In this document: positions 22,451 through 31,476 of the stretch, piece by piece
Position numbering within the stretch: position 1 is the first letter of the stretch
How the letters are laid out: the number at the start of each line of letters is the position of its first letter
NCBI GenBank assembly: GCA_027028245.1
Contig: JALVJO010000196.1
Span: forward strand, 1-48,395
From: Deltaproteobacteria bacterium
GTDB lineage: Bacteria > Desulfobacterota > Dissulfuribacteria > Dissulfuribacterales > QOAL01
Direction of reading: 5' to 3'
DNA length: 48,395 nucleotides
Program-made: the position numbers and the translations under genes
Notes under the pieces: model-generated
The model's input: only the letters and a program-made list of their open reading frames with translations
The model's database searches: none
What the model was told of the DNA's origin: nothing

Positions 22451-25174
22451 TCAGGCTGCATTTTCCATGCTGCGCTTATGCAGCAGCGAGCTGACTGCAT
22501 AAAGCACCTGATCCCTGTCCAGTTTTGCCTGATAGTCATTGACTCCTGCTTCAATCCCCTTCTGCCTGTTTTCTTCTCCCGAAAGGGAGGTTACAGCTAT
22601 TATGGGGATGTCTGCATTCTGACTCCTGATCTTGCGAGTCAGTTCAAATCCATCCATGCGCGGCATCTCTATGTCTGTCACCACCAGGTCCACTGTCTCG
22701 TTCTGGAATATGTTCCATGCCCTTTCACCATCTTCTGCCTCTACAACCTCGTATCCGGCAGCGCCCAGATAGGAGGTCAGCATGTTCCTGTAAAAGGTGG
22801 AATCCTCAGCCAGGAGGATGCGTGCAGGTTCATCAGCAGCCAGGTGCTCCATGACGAAAAAGTCCGGATCATGCATGGTGATGATCTGGTACACGTCGAG
22901 GAATAATGTGGTCCTGTCCTTGACTATTGCAGAACCCAGAATGCCTTCCTGCTTGAAGATCCCTTCCTCCACGTCTATTGTCAGATCCAGGCTGTCCTCG
23001 ATCTGTGAGACCATAAAGGCCACATCCTTGTCATTCATGTGAAATACGATAAGATGATATTCATCCTGCTCCGGAAGAGGAGATACCGGCAGGTAGTTTT
23101 CAAGCCGTATGACCGGCATGGAGTGCCCCCTGTATTGAATCACCTCTTTACCGCCGACGAATTCAAGATCAGAGGCCTTGATCTTGTCAAGCCGGTTGAC
23201 AAGGGCAAGAGGCAGTGCAAAAAACTCCTCCGGCCCTACGGAACAAAGCAGGAGGAACTGATGTTCCTCTTCCCTGCCTGCCCCCATTGAACCTGAAGCC
23301 TGTTTCATGGAATCATCTCCCGAGCTCGAAATGGACGATGTTATCCCCACTATGTCCAGGATAAGGGCCACCCTTCCGTCACCCATAAGGGTGGTTCCTG
23401 CAAAGATCGGGATATTTTTCAGGTGACTGCCCAGGGGTTTTACGACTATTTCTTCGGAATCACTGATGGAGTCCACTACAAGGCCGAACAATCTGCCCCC
23501 TGCATTGAGTACAACTATGTTCATGCCCTCGGAGCCTTGTGGTTCCTCCTCGGCCTCTTCAATGGCCAAGGCCTTTCTCAGCCGAATAAGGGGAAGGATC
23601 TCACCCCTGAGGCGGTAGAACTCCGAATTTCCGATTATCTGCACGTCCTTTTTGGCAGACTTGGGATTAAGGTGGACGAGTTCCACCAGGTTGACCTGCG
23701 GTATGGCATATCTTTGGCCTGCACTGTTCACGATTAAGGCAGGTATGATTGCTAGGGTAAGGGGTATCTTGATCTTTACCGTTGTACCAACACCAATGCT
23801 GCTTTCCAGTTCCACTGTGCCGCCGAGCTTTTCGATGTTGGTCTTGACAACGTCCATGCCCACGCCCCGGCCTGAGATATTTGTAACCTTTTCAGCAGTG
23901 GAAAAACCGGGCTGGAAGATCAGCATGAGCGCTTCCCTGTTGCTCAGGGCCCTGGCCTGCTCCTCGGAGATGATTCCCTTTTCCACCGCCTTGGCCCGGA
24001 GCTTGTCGGGATCTATGCCTGCCCCGTCATCTGTAATTTCAATAATGACCTGGCCGCCCTCGTGGTAAGCCTTCATGGTAAGGTTTCCCACAGGAGGCTT
24101 TTCGCTCTGGAGCCTGATGTCGGGCGCTTCTATGCCGTGATCAATGGAGTTTCTGACCATGTGGGTCAAGGGGTCCTTGATGCTTTCAATGATGGAACGA
24201 TCCAGTTCAGTCTCTGCGCCGACTATCTTGAGCTGTACCTTCTTGGATGCGGTTTTTGCAAGGTCCCTGACTATCCTGGGAAACTTGTTGAAGACATTTC
24301 CGATGGGCTGCATCCTGGTCTTCATTATCTGTTCCTGGAGTTCCGTGACAACAAGGCTCATCCTCTGGTTTGCCGTGGCAAAATCAGGATCGTTCAGCTT
24401 GCTAGCCAACTGGGTCATCCGGTTGCGCGAAAGCACAAGTTCACCTGCCAGGGTCATAAGCTGATCCAGCAAATGCACGTCTATCCTCACATGGGTCTCT
24501 GTAAGATGTGCCGAGTGAACCTTTGCTCCCTTTTTCTTCACCCTGGGAGTGGCAGCCTTAGGCTCAGGCCTTGAGACCTGTCCGGAAGCTTCCTTTACAT
24601 CCTTGTCTGCTGCCTTGGAGTCTTGGGCCTTTTCTGCCTTTTCTTGCTCCTGAGCGGCCTGGGCTTCTGCTGCGGCCTTTTCGGATGTTTCTTCCCCTGC
24701 ACTTTTAGCTGATCCGGCCTCTTCGGTATCTTCAGCAGTCTCAGGCTGCTTATCATGAGTATTTACTGCAGATACATTCTTTGTGATCTTTTCTGAAAAA
24801 TTCCTGAGATCTACTATGAAATCCAGGTATTCCGTATCAACCGGCTCCTGGCCGGTGTTTTCCAGTTCAGCGAGTATGGCCTTTATATAATCCACTGACT
24901 GAAGAAGTACTGTTGTGATTTCCTCGTTGACCTGCACAAGACCGTCCCGCAGCTTTGAAAGAATGTCTTCTGCAAAGTGGGCTATCCCCTCCAGTGTAGT
25001 GAAACCGAAAAAACCAGATGTGCCCTTTATGGTATGAATGGTCCTGAAGATGCTCTTTATAAGGTCTTCGTTTTCTGGTTCCTGTTCCAGTTCAACAAAC
25101 TGCTGATCAAGAAGCTCGAGATTCTCCTTGGACTCAGCAAGAAAATCTTTAAGGATGTCGTCTTCCATACCCAT
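22451..25174 (-). CDS. cheA: Hybrid chemotaxis histidine kinase CheA with extra CheW-like and receiver domains
   Basis: The 907-residue central kinase has, in order: Hpt with H47 (FRTIHTIKGTSGFF); a Glu/Ala-rich linker (about 140-215) with no recognisable P2; a dimerisation helix pair; the HATPase (MVRNSIDHGIE, DDGAGIDPDKL, GRGVGMDVV); and a CheW-like P5 domain (TLAIIPALIVNSAGQRYAIP). A second, divergent CheW-like segment follows (FLLLCSVGPEEFFALPLALV ... MPVIRLENYLPV), then a C-terminal receiver domain (ARILLAEDSTFYRNML, D in LVVTDIEMPRMDGF). In the receiver the usual K-P after the last strand is replaced (NDYQAKLDRDQ), although a Lys is nearby. AGGAG lies eight bases before the ATG. The receiver may be a phosphate sink. 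Confidence 0.94.
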   Translation of the reverse strand: MGMEDDILKDFLAESKENLELLDQQFVELEQEPENEDLIKSIFRTIHTIKGTSGFFGFTTLEGIAHFAEDILSKLRDGLVQVNEEITTVLLQSVDYIKAILAELENTGQEPVDTEYLDFIVDLRNFSEKITKNVSAVNTHDKQPETAEDTEEAGSAKSAGEETSEKAAAEAQAAQEQEKAEKAQDSKAADKDVKEASGQVSRPEPKAATPRVKKKGAKVHSAHLTETHVRIDVHLLDQLMTLAGELVLSRNRMTQLASKLNDPDFATANQRMSLVVTELQEQIMKTRMQPIGNVFNKFPRIVRDLAKTASKKVQLKIVGAETELDRSIIESIKDPLTHMVRNSIDHGIEAPDIRLQSEKPPVGNLTMKAYHEGGQVIIEITDDGAGIDPDKLRAKAVEKGIISEEQARALSNREALMLIFQPGFSTAEKVTNISGRGVGMDVVKTNIEKLGGTVELESSIGVGTTVKIKIPLTLAIIPALIVNSAGQRYAIPQVNLVELVHLNPKSAKKDVQIIGNSEFYRLRGEILPLIRLRKALAIEEAEEEPQGSEGMNIVVLNAGGRLFGLVVDSISDSEEIVVKPLGSHLKNIPIFAGTTLMGDGRVALILDIVGITSSISSSGDDSMKQASGSMGAGREEEHQFLLLCSVGPEEFFALPLALVNRLDKIKASDLEFVGGKEVIQYRGHSMPVIRLENYLPVSPLPEQDEYHLIVFHMNDKDVAFMVSQIEDSLDLTIDVEEGIFKQEGILGSAIVKDRTTLFLDVYQIITMHDPDFFVMEHLAADEPARILLAEDSTFYRNMLTSYLGAAGYEVVEAEDGERAWNIFQNETVDLVVTDIEMPRMDGFELTRKIRSQNADIPIIAVTSLSGEENRQKGIEAGVNDYQAKLDRDQVLYAVSSLLHKRSMENAA

Positions 25175-25187
25175 ATCTTTTTCTCCT

Positions 25188-26009
25188 TTAACGGGTTGTT
25201 TTCTGCCAGCAAGTTGACCTGCCGAACACCTTTCTCTTCATGGTCGGCGGAAGGCCAACGGGCGTTTCCGTAGCTCCCAGAAACAGATATCCGCCGGGAT
25301 TCAACGCCTTTACCAGTTTTACCAGAATGTCTTTTTTGGTTTTCTGGTCAAAATAGATAAGCACATACCTGCACATGATCACATCCATGCCAGACACACC
25401 TATAAAGGGACCCATAAGATTTACCTTCCTGAACTTGATGAGCCCCTTCAGCGTATCGTTTACCATCCAGAAGGCACCGTTTTGCTTGAAGTACTTGATA
25501 AGAAGCTGGATCGGCAGACCCCTGTTCACCTCCACCTGGGTAAACCTGCCGTTTCTCCCCTTGTCTATTGCCTGCTGGGATATATCAGATGCAATTATCT
25601 CCACCTTCCAGCTGCTCAGTGCCTGGAAGTGTTCTTTTAGGATCATGGCTATGCTGTATGGTTCCTGGCCTGTTGAGCAGGCTGCACTCCAGAACTTCAT
25701 TCTTCTTTCCTTTTTCCTTAGCTCCATGAGTTCTGGAATCACGTGGTTTTTCAAGGAATCAAAGGGGTGCTGATCCCTGAAAAAGTAGGTCTCATTGGTG
25801 GTCATGGCCTCGACTATCTGTTCCTTGAGCTTCGGAGTAGGTTGAAACTTGGTCTTCCTGTAAAGCTCGTCAATGCTCCTTAGGCCGAGTACCCTGGCCA
25901 GCTCATTGAGACGGCTTTCAAGCAGGTATTCCTTGCCCTTCTGCAGGGATATACCGCTGGTCTGCCTGACCATATCCGAAAAGAACCGGAACTGTTCCGG
26001 ATTAATCAT
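25188..26009 (-). CDS. cheR: Chemoreceptor methyltransferase CheR
   Basis: This is a 273-residue SAM-dependent glutamate methyltransferase acting on the MCP. The N-terminal helical domain (FRFFSDMVRQTSGISLQKGK) is followed by the catalytic domain with TTNETYFFRD, the SAM-binding FWSAACSTGQEPYSIAMIL, IIASDISQQAIDKG and DVIMCRYVLIYFD. All match CheR. No C-terminal TPR is present. It lies 13 bases upstream of cheA and 28 after cheB. Confidence 0.95.
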   Translation of the reverse strand: MINPEQFRFFSDMVRQTSGISLQKGKEYLLESRLNELARVLGLRSIDELYRKTKFQPTPKLKEQIVEAMTTNETYFFRDQHPFDSLKNHVIPELMELRKKERRMKFWSAACSTGQEPYSIAMILKEHFQALSSWKVEIIASDISQQAIDKGRNGRFTQVEVNRGLPIQLLIKYFKQNGAFWMVNDTLKGLIKFRKVNLMGPFIGVSGMDVIMCRYVLIYFDQKTKKDILVKLVKALNPGGYLFLGATETPVGLPPTMKRKVFGRSTCWQKTTR

Positions 26010-26037
26010 CGTCTCTTTTACCTCGCTGAAGATCTAA

Positions 26038-27159
26038 TCAAAATCTCTGACCTGAAAGTTCCATAATGGTTGCAGTTATATTGCCAAGCGGTACCACCCT
26101 GTCGGCAATACCTGCCTCTACAACAAATTTGGGCATGCCCCAGACAACACTTGTGTCCTTGTCCTGGGCAATGATCCTGGCCCTTTTCTGCTTTAAAATT
26201 TTGGCTCCTTCAAAACCATCCCGGCCCATGCCGGTGAGTATTGCGGCCACAACCTTGTCTCCGTAAATCCTGGAAACCGAGCGGAACAGCACGTCAACTG
26301 CAGGCCTGCAGCTGTTTACCAGGGGGCCCTGATTCAGGCGAATAATCTTTGTATTGTTTTCCTTGGCCACTTCCATGTGGTAATCACCAGGTGCCAGATA
26401 AACCGTGCCTGGCTTTACAATCATCCCGTCCTTGGCCTCCACCACTTCCAGCTTTGATTTGTGATTCAGTCTTGAGGCAAGCTGGGTCGTGAATACCGGG
26501 GGCATATGCTGCACCAGGAAAACCGGCAGACGGAAAGAAGAGGGAAACCTGGGGATAACTTCATTAAGGGCATTGGGCCCGCCAGTGGAAACCCCTATTG
26601 CCACGGCCTCAGCCCTGAAATGTCTGGTGGCTGCCAGCCTGGGAGACGGTCTTTCAACTGTCCTTTCCTTTTTCAATACTGCCATGGAGCCCCTGACCGG
26701 GCCAGAGGCCTTCTTCATGCTGAAGGTCCTGCCAACCCTTTTTTTTCTCCCGTTTCTCTTGTGGCCAAATGCCTCTATCTTTGGAATAAGTTCCTGCCGG
26801 ATACAGCTGACGCTCTGGGCAAATGCCCCTGTTCCCGTAGGCTTTGGCACAAAATCAAAGGCCCCCCTAGACAAGGCTTCGATGGTAGTCTCTGCACCGG
26901 AAGACGTAAGGGTCGAAAACATGATGACCCCGGTCTCAAGACGCTGCTTCTTAAGTTCATCAAGGGTGGCAAGCCCGTCCATTTCTGGCATCTCCACATC
27001 CAGGATCATGAGATCCGGATGGAGCAGGCGCACCTTGCTGATTGCTTCCCTGCCGTTGCAGGCAGTTCCTGCCACGGTTATTCCCGGATGCTTCCCCAGT
27101 GCTTCAGACAGTATCTTTCTGAACACCACGGAATCATCGACAATAAGGACCCTTGTCAT
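26038..27159 (-). CDS. cheB: Chemoreceptor methylesterase/deamidase CheB
   Basis: The 373-residue protein has an N-terminal receiver (D54 in LMILDVEMPEMDG) and a C-terminal methylesterase. The catalytic triad is recognisable: S191 in AIGVSTGGPNAL, H218 in LVQHMPPVFT, D314 in TGMGRDGFEGA. A long basic linker (about 130-180) connects the domains. It removes methyl groups from receptor glutamates when phosphorylated by CheA, opposing CheR. Its ATG overlaps the cheY stop (27156-27159). Confidence 0.95.
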   Translation of the reverse strand: MTRVLIVDDSVVFRKILSEALGKHPGITVAGTACNGREAISKVRLLHPDLMILDVEMPEMDGLATLDELKKQRLETGVIMFSTLTSSGAETTIEALSRGAFDFVPKPTGTGAFAQSVSCIRQELIPKIEAFGHKRNGRKKRVGRTFSMKKASGPVRGSMAVLKKERTVERPSPRLAATRHFRAEAVAIGVSTGGPNALNEVIPRFPSSFRLPVFLVQHMPPVFTTQLASRLNHKSKLEVVEAKDGMIVKPGTVYLAPGDYHMEVAKENNTKIIRLNQGPLVNSCRPAVDVLFRSVSRIYGDKVVAAILTGMGRDGFEGAKILKQKRARIIAQDKDTSVVWGMPKFVVEAGIADRVVPLGNITATIMELSGQRF

Positions 27160-27527
27160 AGCTCCAGTACCATCCTGACCTTTTCCTCAAGCATCTCTGG
27201 CGTAAAGGGCTTCATGAGATACTCGTTGGCACCTGCCATTACTGCCTTGATCACGTTTTCCTGCTGGTTTTCCGTGGTTACCATCATCACCTTGGTATCA
27301 TTCCACTCGGCCTTCTTGCGGATTTCCAAGAGGCAGTCAAAGCCCTCCATGTTCGGCATGTACCAGTCCAGAAGTACGATATCGAATGGGCCGTTTTCAT
27401 TCAGCTTTTTCAGGGCATCCACACCATCTACTGCCTCGGTGATCTGCTCGAAATGCTCCATCTGCTTAAGGCCGGCTCTGACGATGTTGCGCATGGATTT
27501 GGAATCATCCACCACTAATGCCTTCAT
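27156..27527 (-). CDS. cheY: Chemotaxis response regulator CheY
   Basis: This 123-residue single-domain receiver has the acidic pair D7-D8, phospho-acceptor D54 (VLLDWYMPNMEG), MVTTE and the conserved Lys in LMKPFTPE. There is no output domain, so it should signal by binding the flagellar motor switch. It is the first gene of the che operon; GAGGA lies eight bases before the ATG. A sigma-28-like promoter lies about 50 bases upstream. Confidence 0.95.
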   Translation of the reverse strand: MKALVVDDSKSMRNIVRAGLKQMEHFEQITEAVDGVDALKKLNENGPFDIVLLDWYMPNMEGFDCLLEIRKKAEWNDTKVMMVTTENQQENVIKAVMAGANEYLMKPFTPEMLEEKVRMVLEL

Positions 27528-27573
27528 AAAGATGTCCTCAGCATAAAATTTGAAAAATCTCCGTTCATTGAAC

Positions 27574-27600
27574 TTATCGACCCCAAGAACTGATATATTA
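27574..27600 (-). promoter_or_regulatory. Sigma-28 (FliA)-like promoter of the che operon
   Basis: On the minus strand TAAT (plus 27597-27600), a 15-base spacer and GTCGATAA (plus 27574-27581) match the flagellar consensus TAAA-N15-GCCGATAA at ten of twelve positions. It is correctly oriented and about 50 bases upstream of cheY. FliA-dependent control of chemotaxis genes is common; here it is inferred from this match. Confidence 0.55.
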
Positions 27601-27672
27601 AGGCCTTTTTGCCAGTAAATTTTGCAAAAAGCTCCTTGAGTGATCAGCGAAAATGAGCTAAGAGAAGGCGGG
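27601..27672. other. Remaining che/ileS divergent spacer
   Basis: This is the stretch between the che promoter and the -10 box of the ileS leader. I see no convincing -35 element for the rightward transcript. Confidence 0.35.
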
Positions 27673-27816
27673 TATAAAATTTAGGTGAACTTGCCTGGCA
27701 TAGAGTATACTCTGCTGTAATATGCGCTGTTTACCTAAGATGAAGCCCAGGCACGCCGACAGCGCCTGCAAAATGGAACTTATGTCGCATACAAACAGGC
27801 TGTGCCTGTTTTTTTT
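27673..27816 (+). ncRNA. Structured leader or small RNA ending in an intrinsic terminator, upstream of ileS
   Basis: A -10-like TATAAA (27673-27678) is followed by a 10-bp stem TTAGGTGAAC/GTTTACCTAA (27681-27690 with 27729-27738). Nested inside are GCATA/TATGC and the palindrome AGAGTATACTCT (27702-27713). A competing 7-bp pairing GCGCTGT/ACAGCGC (27724-27730 with 27759-27765) is incompatible with the first stem, and TGCCTGG can also pair with CCAGGCA (27747-27753). The segment ends in a strong terminator. It may be an attenuation leader for ileS or a separate small RNA of about 135 bases. No T-box sequence is seen. Confidence 0.4.
27793..27816 (+). terminator. Intrinsic terminator in front of ileS
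   Basis: AAACAGGC (27793-27800), loop TGT, GCCTGTTT (27804-27811) and a run of T to 27816 make a textbook rho-independent terminator. Its position 52 bases before the ileS start, pointing into the gene, is what makes attenuation or a discrete upstream RNA likely. Confidence 0.85.
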
Positions 27817-27867
27817 ACCCTGAGACAAAAAATTCAGCTTCACCTGCATAATAGAGAAGAGGCATAA

Positions 27868-30759
27868 ATGGACTATAAAAAGACCCTTAATCTTCCAAAG
27901 ACCAAATTTCCAATGAAGGCCAATCTAAATCAGCGGGAGCCCCAGATGCTCAAACGCTGGGACAAAATGGATCTCTATGGAATGCTCACAAGGGAAAAGA
28001 CAGGCCGCCCTACCTTTATCCTTCACGACGGTCCGCCTTACGCCAACGGTCATCTCCATCTCGGCCACACTGTAAACAAGGTTCTAAAGGATATAATTAT
28101 CAAGTCCAGGCTAATGACGGGCCGTTACGCCCCGTTTGTCCCGGGATGGGACTGCCACGGCCTGCCTATTGAACACAACGTGGAAAAACAGCTTGGGCCG
28201 AAAAAAAGGGAGATGTCCAAACTTTCCATCAGAAAGGCCTGCAGAAAGTATGCAGAAAAGTTCGTAAAGATACAAAAACAGGAATTCCAGAGGCTGGGAG
28301 TCCTGGGGGATTGGGACAACCCGTACCTGACCATGAACTATGGCTACGAGGCAACCATTGCCAGGGAATTCTGCAGGATATTCCTGGACGGACATGTAAT
28401 AAAAAGCACCAAACCCGTTTACTGGTGCCCTACCTGTGTTACCGCCCTTGCAGAGGCCGAGGTGGAATACGCGCCTCACAGGTCAGAATCCATAACGGTT
28501 AAGTTCCCCTGTGCCCCTGACTGCCGCCAGTGGCTCCAGGAAAAAACAGGCATAGAACCGGGCCGCAGCGCATTTATCCTCATCTGGACCACCACACCAT
28601 GGACCCTTCCTGCCAACAGGGCAGTTGCAGTTCATCCCGAATTTGAATATTCCGCAGTGAAGATCTCCTCTAAGGCCATGGAGAAGGCTGGCATAGGATG
28701 CGAGCCTGGAGAAGATTTCGAGATCTGGATAATGGCATCCAAAAGGGTGATGCCTGTGATTGCCTCCCTTGGCCTGGAGCAGGCTGACATAGAAATCCTG
28801 GCAGAATTCATGGGTACAGAGATTGAAAACAAGAAGGTAAGCCATCCCTTCATAGAAAGGGAGGGACCTGTGATCAATGCAGACTACGTCACCCTTGATT
28901 CCGGCACGGGCTGTGTGCACATTGCACCTGGACACGGTGCAGAAGATTTTGAAAGCAGCAGGAGGTACGGCCTGGAGGTCTATTCCCCTGTTGACGACCA
29001 GGGCCGTTTCACCAGGGAGGTGGAAAGATTTGCCGAAATGGACATATTCGAGGCAAACCCCAGGATAGTGGAACTCCTTAAAGATAAGGGCCGCCTGGTA
29101 CACCAGGAAGACATGGAACACAGTTATCCTCACTGCTGGCGGTGCAAAAGGCCTGTGATATTCAGGGCAACTGCCCAGTGGTTCATTTCCATGGAAAAGA
29201 AGGGGCTTAGAAAGGAAGCCCTGGAAAATATCATGGATGTCAAGTGGATACCCTCATGGGGAAGGGAAAGAATTTACGGCATGGTGGAAACAAGGCCCGA
29301 CTGGTGTATTTCCAGGCAGAGGGCCTGGGGTGTTCCCATAACGGTCTTTGTCTGCAAGGACTGCCATGCCCCCTTCATGGACAGGGAAACCGCGGACCGG
29401 ATCGTAAAAACCTTTGAAGAAGAAGGGGCCGATTCCTGGTTTTCTCATCCTCCCGAGCACTTTCTCCCTGCCGGAGCAATATGTTCTGAATGCGGGGGAA
29501 AGGCATTTCAGAAGGAAGAAGATATCCTGGATGTCTGGTTTGACTCGGGCGTAAGCCATGCGGCAGTGCTTGAGGAAAGAGAAGACCTCTCCTGGCCTGC
29601 AGACATGTATCTCGAGGGCAGCGACCAGCACAGGGGCTGGTTTCAGAGTTCACTTCTCACATCTGTAGCTACAAGGCATAAGGCCCCCTACCGCCAGGTC
29701 CTTACCCATGGCTTTGTGGTTGATGCCCAGGGCAAGAAGATGTCCAAGTCTGTGGGAAATGTTATACCGCCGGACAAGGTAATCAAGCGTTTCGGCGCAG
29801 AAATCCTGAGACTCTGGGTATCTGCAGAGGATTACCAGGATGATATAAAGATATCGGATGAGATCCTTCAAAGGCTCACCGAGGCCTATCGAAAAATCAG
29901 AAACACCATAAGATATCTACTTGGGAACCTCTATGACTTCGATCCTGAAAAGGACCGTATCTCTGTTTCGGAAATGGAGCCCATAGACAGGTGGGCCCTT
30001 GCCAGGACCAGAAGTGTCATGAAAAGGGTCAGGCAGGCCTACGGTGATTACAGGTTTCACGTGGTCTTTCACAGCCTTTACCAGTTCTGCACGGTTGATC
30101 TCAGCTCCCTTTACCTGGACATCCTCAAGGACAGACTTTACTGTGAACTTCCTGCCGGCCGGCTCAGGCGCTCTGCACAGACTGCCATGTATGAAATCTG
30201 CAGAAATCTTATAATGAACATGGCCCCTGTCTTGTCATTTACATCAGAGGAGGCGTGGATACATCTTAGCGGCAGTGATGATTCCTCTATCTTTTTGCAG
30301 GAATTTGCAGATATTGCGGACAATGCGCTAAGCTCCCAGGAGGCCGACTACTGGGACAAGATATGGAAACTAAGAAATGAAATTACCAAGGCCCTTGAAC
30401 TTGCAAGACGGGAGAAACGAATAGGCCTTGCACTGGATGCCAAGGTACTCCTGAAACTTCCTGAAACAGCAGGCATAACTCCAAATACCCATCTGGAAGA
30501 CACCCTCAAACTTGTCACCATTGTTTCCCAGCTGGAAATAGTACAAGGCTTTGATCAGGAACAGACAAGAGAAGGCAACATTTGGGAAAGCGAGGAAATT
30601 CCCGGGCTTTCCTGTCTTGTGATTCCCGCTTCAGGAGCTAAATGTGCGAGATGCTGGACCTGGAGCGAGGAGATAGGAAAGGATGAAGAATTCACCGATG
30701 TATGTCCAAGATGCGCCGGCGTCTTGAGGCAGCTGGACCTTAGAGATATTGAAAAATAG
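27868..30759 (+). CDS. ileS: Isoleucyl-tRNA synthetase
   Basis: This 963-residue class I synthetase charges tRNA-Ile and edits valine. The HIGH-type motif is PPYANGHLHLGH (56-67). The editing insertion has WTTTPWTLPANRAVAVHPEF and GTGCVHIAPGHGAEDF. The KMSKS loop is GKKMSKSVGN near residue 622. The C-terminal zinc finger (CARCWTWSEEIG ... CPRCAG) is intact, as in most bacterial IleS type 1 enzymes. The ATG at 27868 is preceded by AGAAGAGGC. Its transcript probably reads through a structured leader with a terminator. Confidence 0.98.
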   Translation: MDYKKTLNLPKTKFPMKANLNQREPQMLKRWDKMDLYGMLTREKTGRPTFILHDGPPYANGHLHLGHTVNKVLKDIIIKSRLMTGRYAPFVPGWDCHGLPIEHNVEKQLGPKKREMSKLSIRKACRKYAEKFVKIQKQEFQRLGVLGDWDNPYLTMNYGYEATIAREFCRIFLDGHVIKSTKPVYWCPTCVTALAEAEVEYAPHRSESITVKFPCAPDCRQWLQEKTGIEPGRSAFILIWTTTPWTLPANRAVAVHPEFEYSAVKISSKAMEKAGIGCEPGEDFEIWIMASKRVMPVIASLGLEQADIEILAEFMGTEIENKKVSHPFIEREGPVINADYVTLDSGTGCVHIAPGHGAEDFESSRRYGLEVYSPVDDQGRFTREVERFAEMDIFEANPRIVELLKDKGRLVHQEDMEHSYPHCWRCKRPVIFRATAQWFISMEKKGLRKEALENIMDVKWIPSWGRERIYGMVETRPDWCISRQRAWGVPITVFVCKDCHAPFMDRETADRIVKTFEEEGADSWFSHPPEHFLPAGAICSECGGKAFQKEEDILDVWFDSGVSHAAVLEEREDLSWPADMYLEGSDQHRGWFQSSLLTSVATRHKAPYRQVLTHGFVVDAQGKKMSKSVGNVIPPDKVIKRFGAEILRLWVSAEDYQDDIKISDEILQRLTEAYRKIRNTIRYLLGNLYDFDPEKDRISVSEMEPIDRWALARTRSVMKRVRQAYGDYRFHVVFHSLYQFCTVDLSSLYLDILKDRLYCELPAGRLRRSAQTAMYEICRNLIMNMAPVLSFTSEEAWIHLSGSDDSSIFLQEFADIADNALSSQEADYWDKIWKLRNEITKALELARREKRIGLALDAKVLLKLPETAGITPNTHLEDTLKLVTIVSQLEIVQGFDQEQTREGNIWESEEIPGLSCLVIPASGAKCARCWTWSEEIGKDEEFTDVCPRCAGVLRQLDLRDIEK

Positions 30760-30876
30760 CGAAGCTGAAAACCTGAACGTCTTTAACTCGATGACATGGA
30801 ACAGCCAACATGGATTTTTACCCGGCAGGTCCTTTTCCCTGTTGCACGATTTCAACAATGACGAGGAAATAGTATC

Positions 30877-31476
30877 TTGAGCGAGGGTGCCCTGAGCGAC
30901 AAAATGAGACAGTTGTCTCAACCAATACTTCTTCCTTCTGCACGTTTTCTGGGCAGGTTGGGATTGACGCCCAACATGCTCACCATCTTGGGAATGCTGG
31001 CATATGCGGCAGCAGCCGTGGTCCTTGCTTCGGGCCATCCCGGGTGGTGTGCAGTCATACTCATCGTATTCAGTCCACTGGACGTGCTGGACGGCACCCT
31101 GGCCAGGGACAGCGGCCTTGAAACCAGATTCGGTGCCTTTCTGGATGCAAGCGTTGACAGGTATGAAGAATTCCTGGTCTATACCGGCCTCCTCTATTAC
31201 CTCCTGGCACATCTCAATGAAGGTGCCCTGGCAGCAGTTCTGGTGATAACTGCCCTTTCAGGTTCTTTTTTTGTAAGCTATACAAGGGCCAAGGCAGAAG
31301 CCCTGGGTTTTGAATGCAGCGTTGGAATCCTTACCCGTTTCGAAAGGATAGTACTGTTCATTTTTGCCATTATTACCGGATGGATAAAGCCTGTCCTGAT
31401 CATCATCTCCATCTTCACCTTTGTAACCACCTTTCAGAGGATGACCGTAGTGGCAAAACAATCCGGAAGAAAATGA
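30877..31476 (+). CDS. CDP-alcohol phosphatidyltransferase family membrane enzyme
   Basis: The 199-residue membrane protein has about five hydrophobic segments. The family's metal- and CDP-binding signature is complete: D69-x2-D72-G73-x2-A76-R77-x8-G86-x3-D90-x3-D94 (DVLDGTLARD ... FGAFLDASVD). These enzymes transfer a phospho-alcohol from CDP-lipid, making phospholipid head groups; which one is made here is unclear. The N-terminal segment GLTPNMLTILG is also typical. The start is a TTG at 30877 with GAGG about ten bases before; an ATG at 30904 is the alternative. Its stop overlaps the rsmI start (ATGA, 31473-31476). Confidence 0.86.
   Translation: MSEGALSDKMRQLSQPILLPSARFLGRLGLTPNMLTILGMLAYAAAAVVLASGHPGWCAVILIVFSPLDVLDGTLARDSGLETRFGAFLDASVDRYEEFLVYTGLLYYLLAHLNEGALAAVLVITALSGSFFVSYTRAKAEALGFECSVGILTRFERIVLFIFAIITGWIKPVLIIISIFTFVTTFQRMTVVAKQSGRK

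Noticed and set aside
26506-27546. 346-codon plus-strand frame opposite cheB and cheY
   Set aside because: cheB and cheY are certain from catalytic and phospho-acceptor residues; the antisense product has no recognisable domain.
27673-27867. T-box riboswitch controlling ileS
   Set aside because: No T-box bulge sequence (TGGNACCGCG-type) and no specifier-loop arrangement could be found; only stems and a terminator are seen.
31314-31472. Upstream extension of rsmI
   Set aside because: It overlaps the CDP-alcohol transferase coding region; the ATG at 31473 begins the conserved RsmI sequence.
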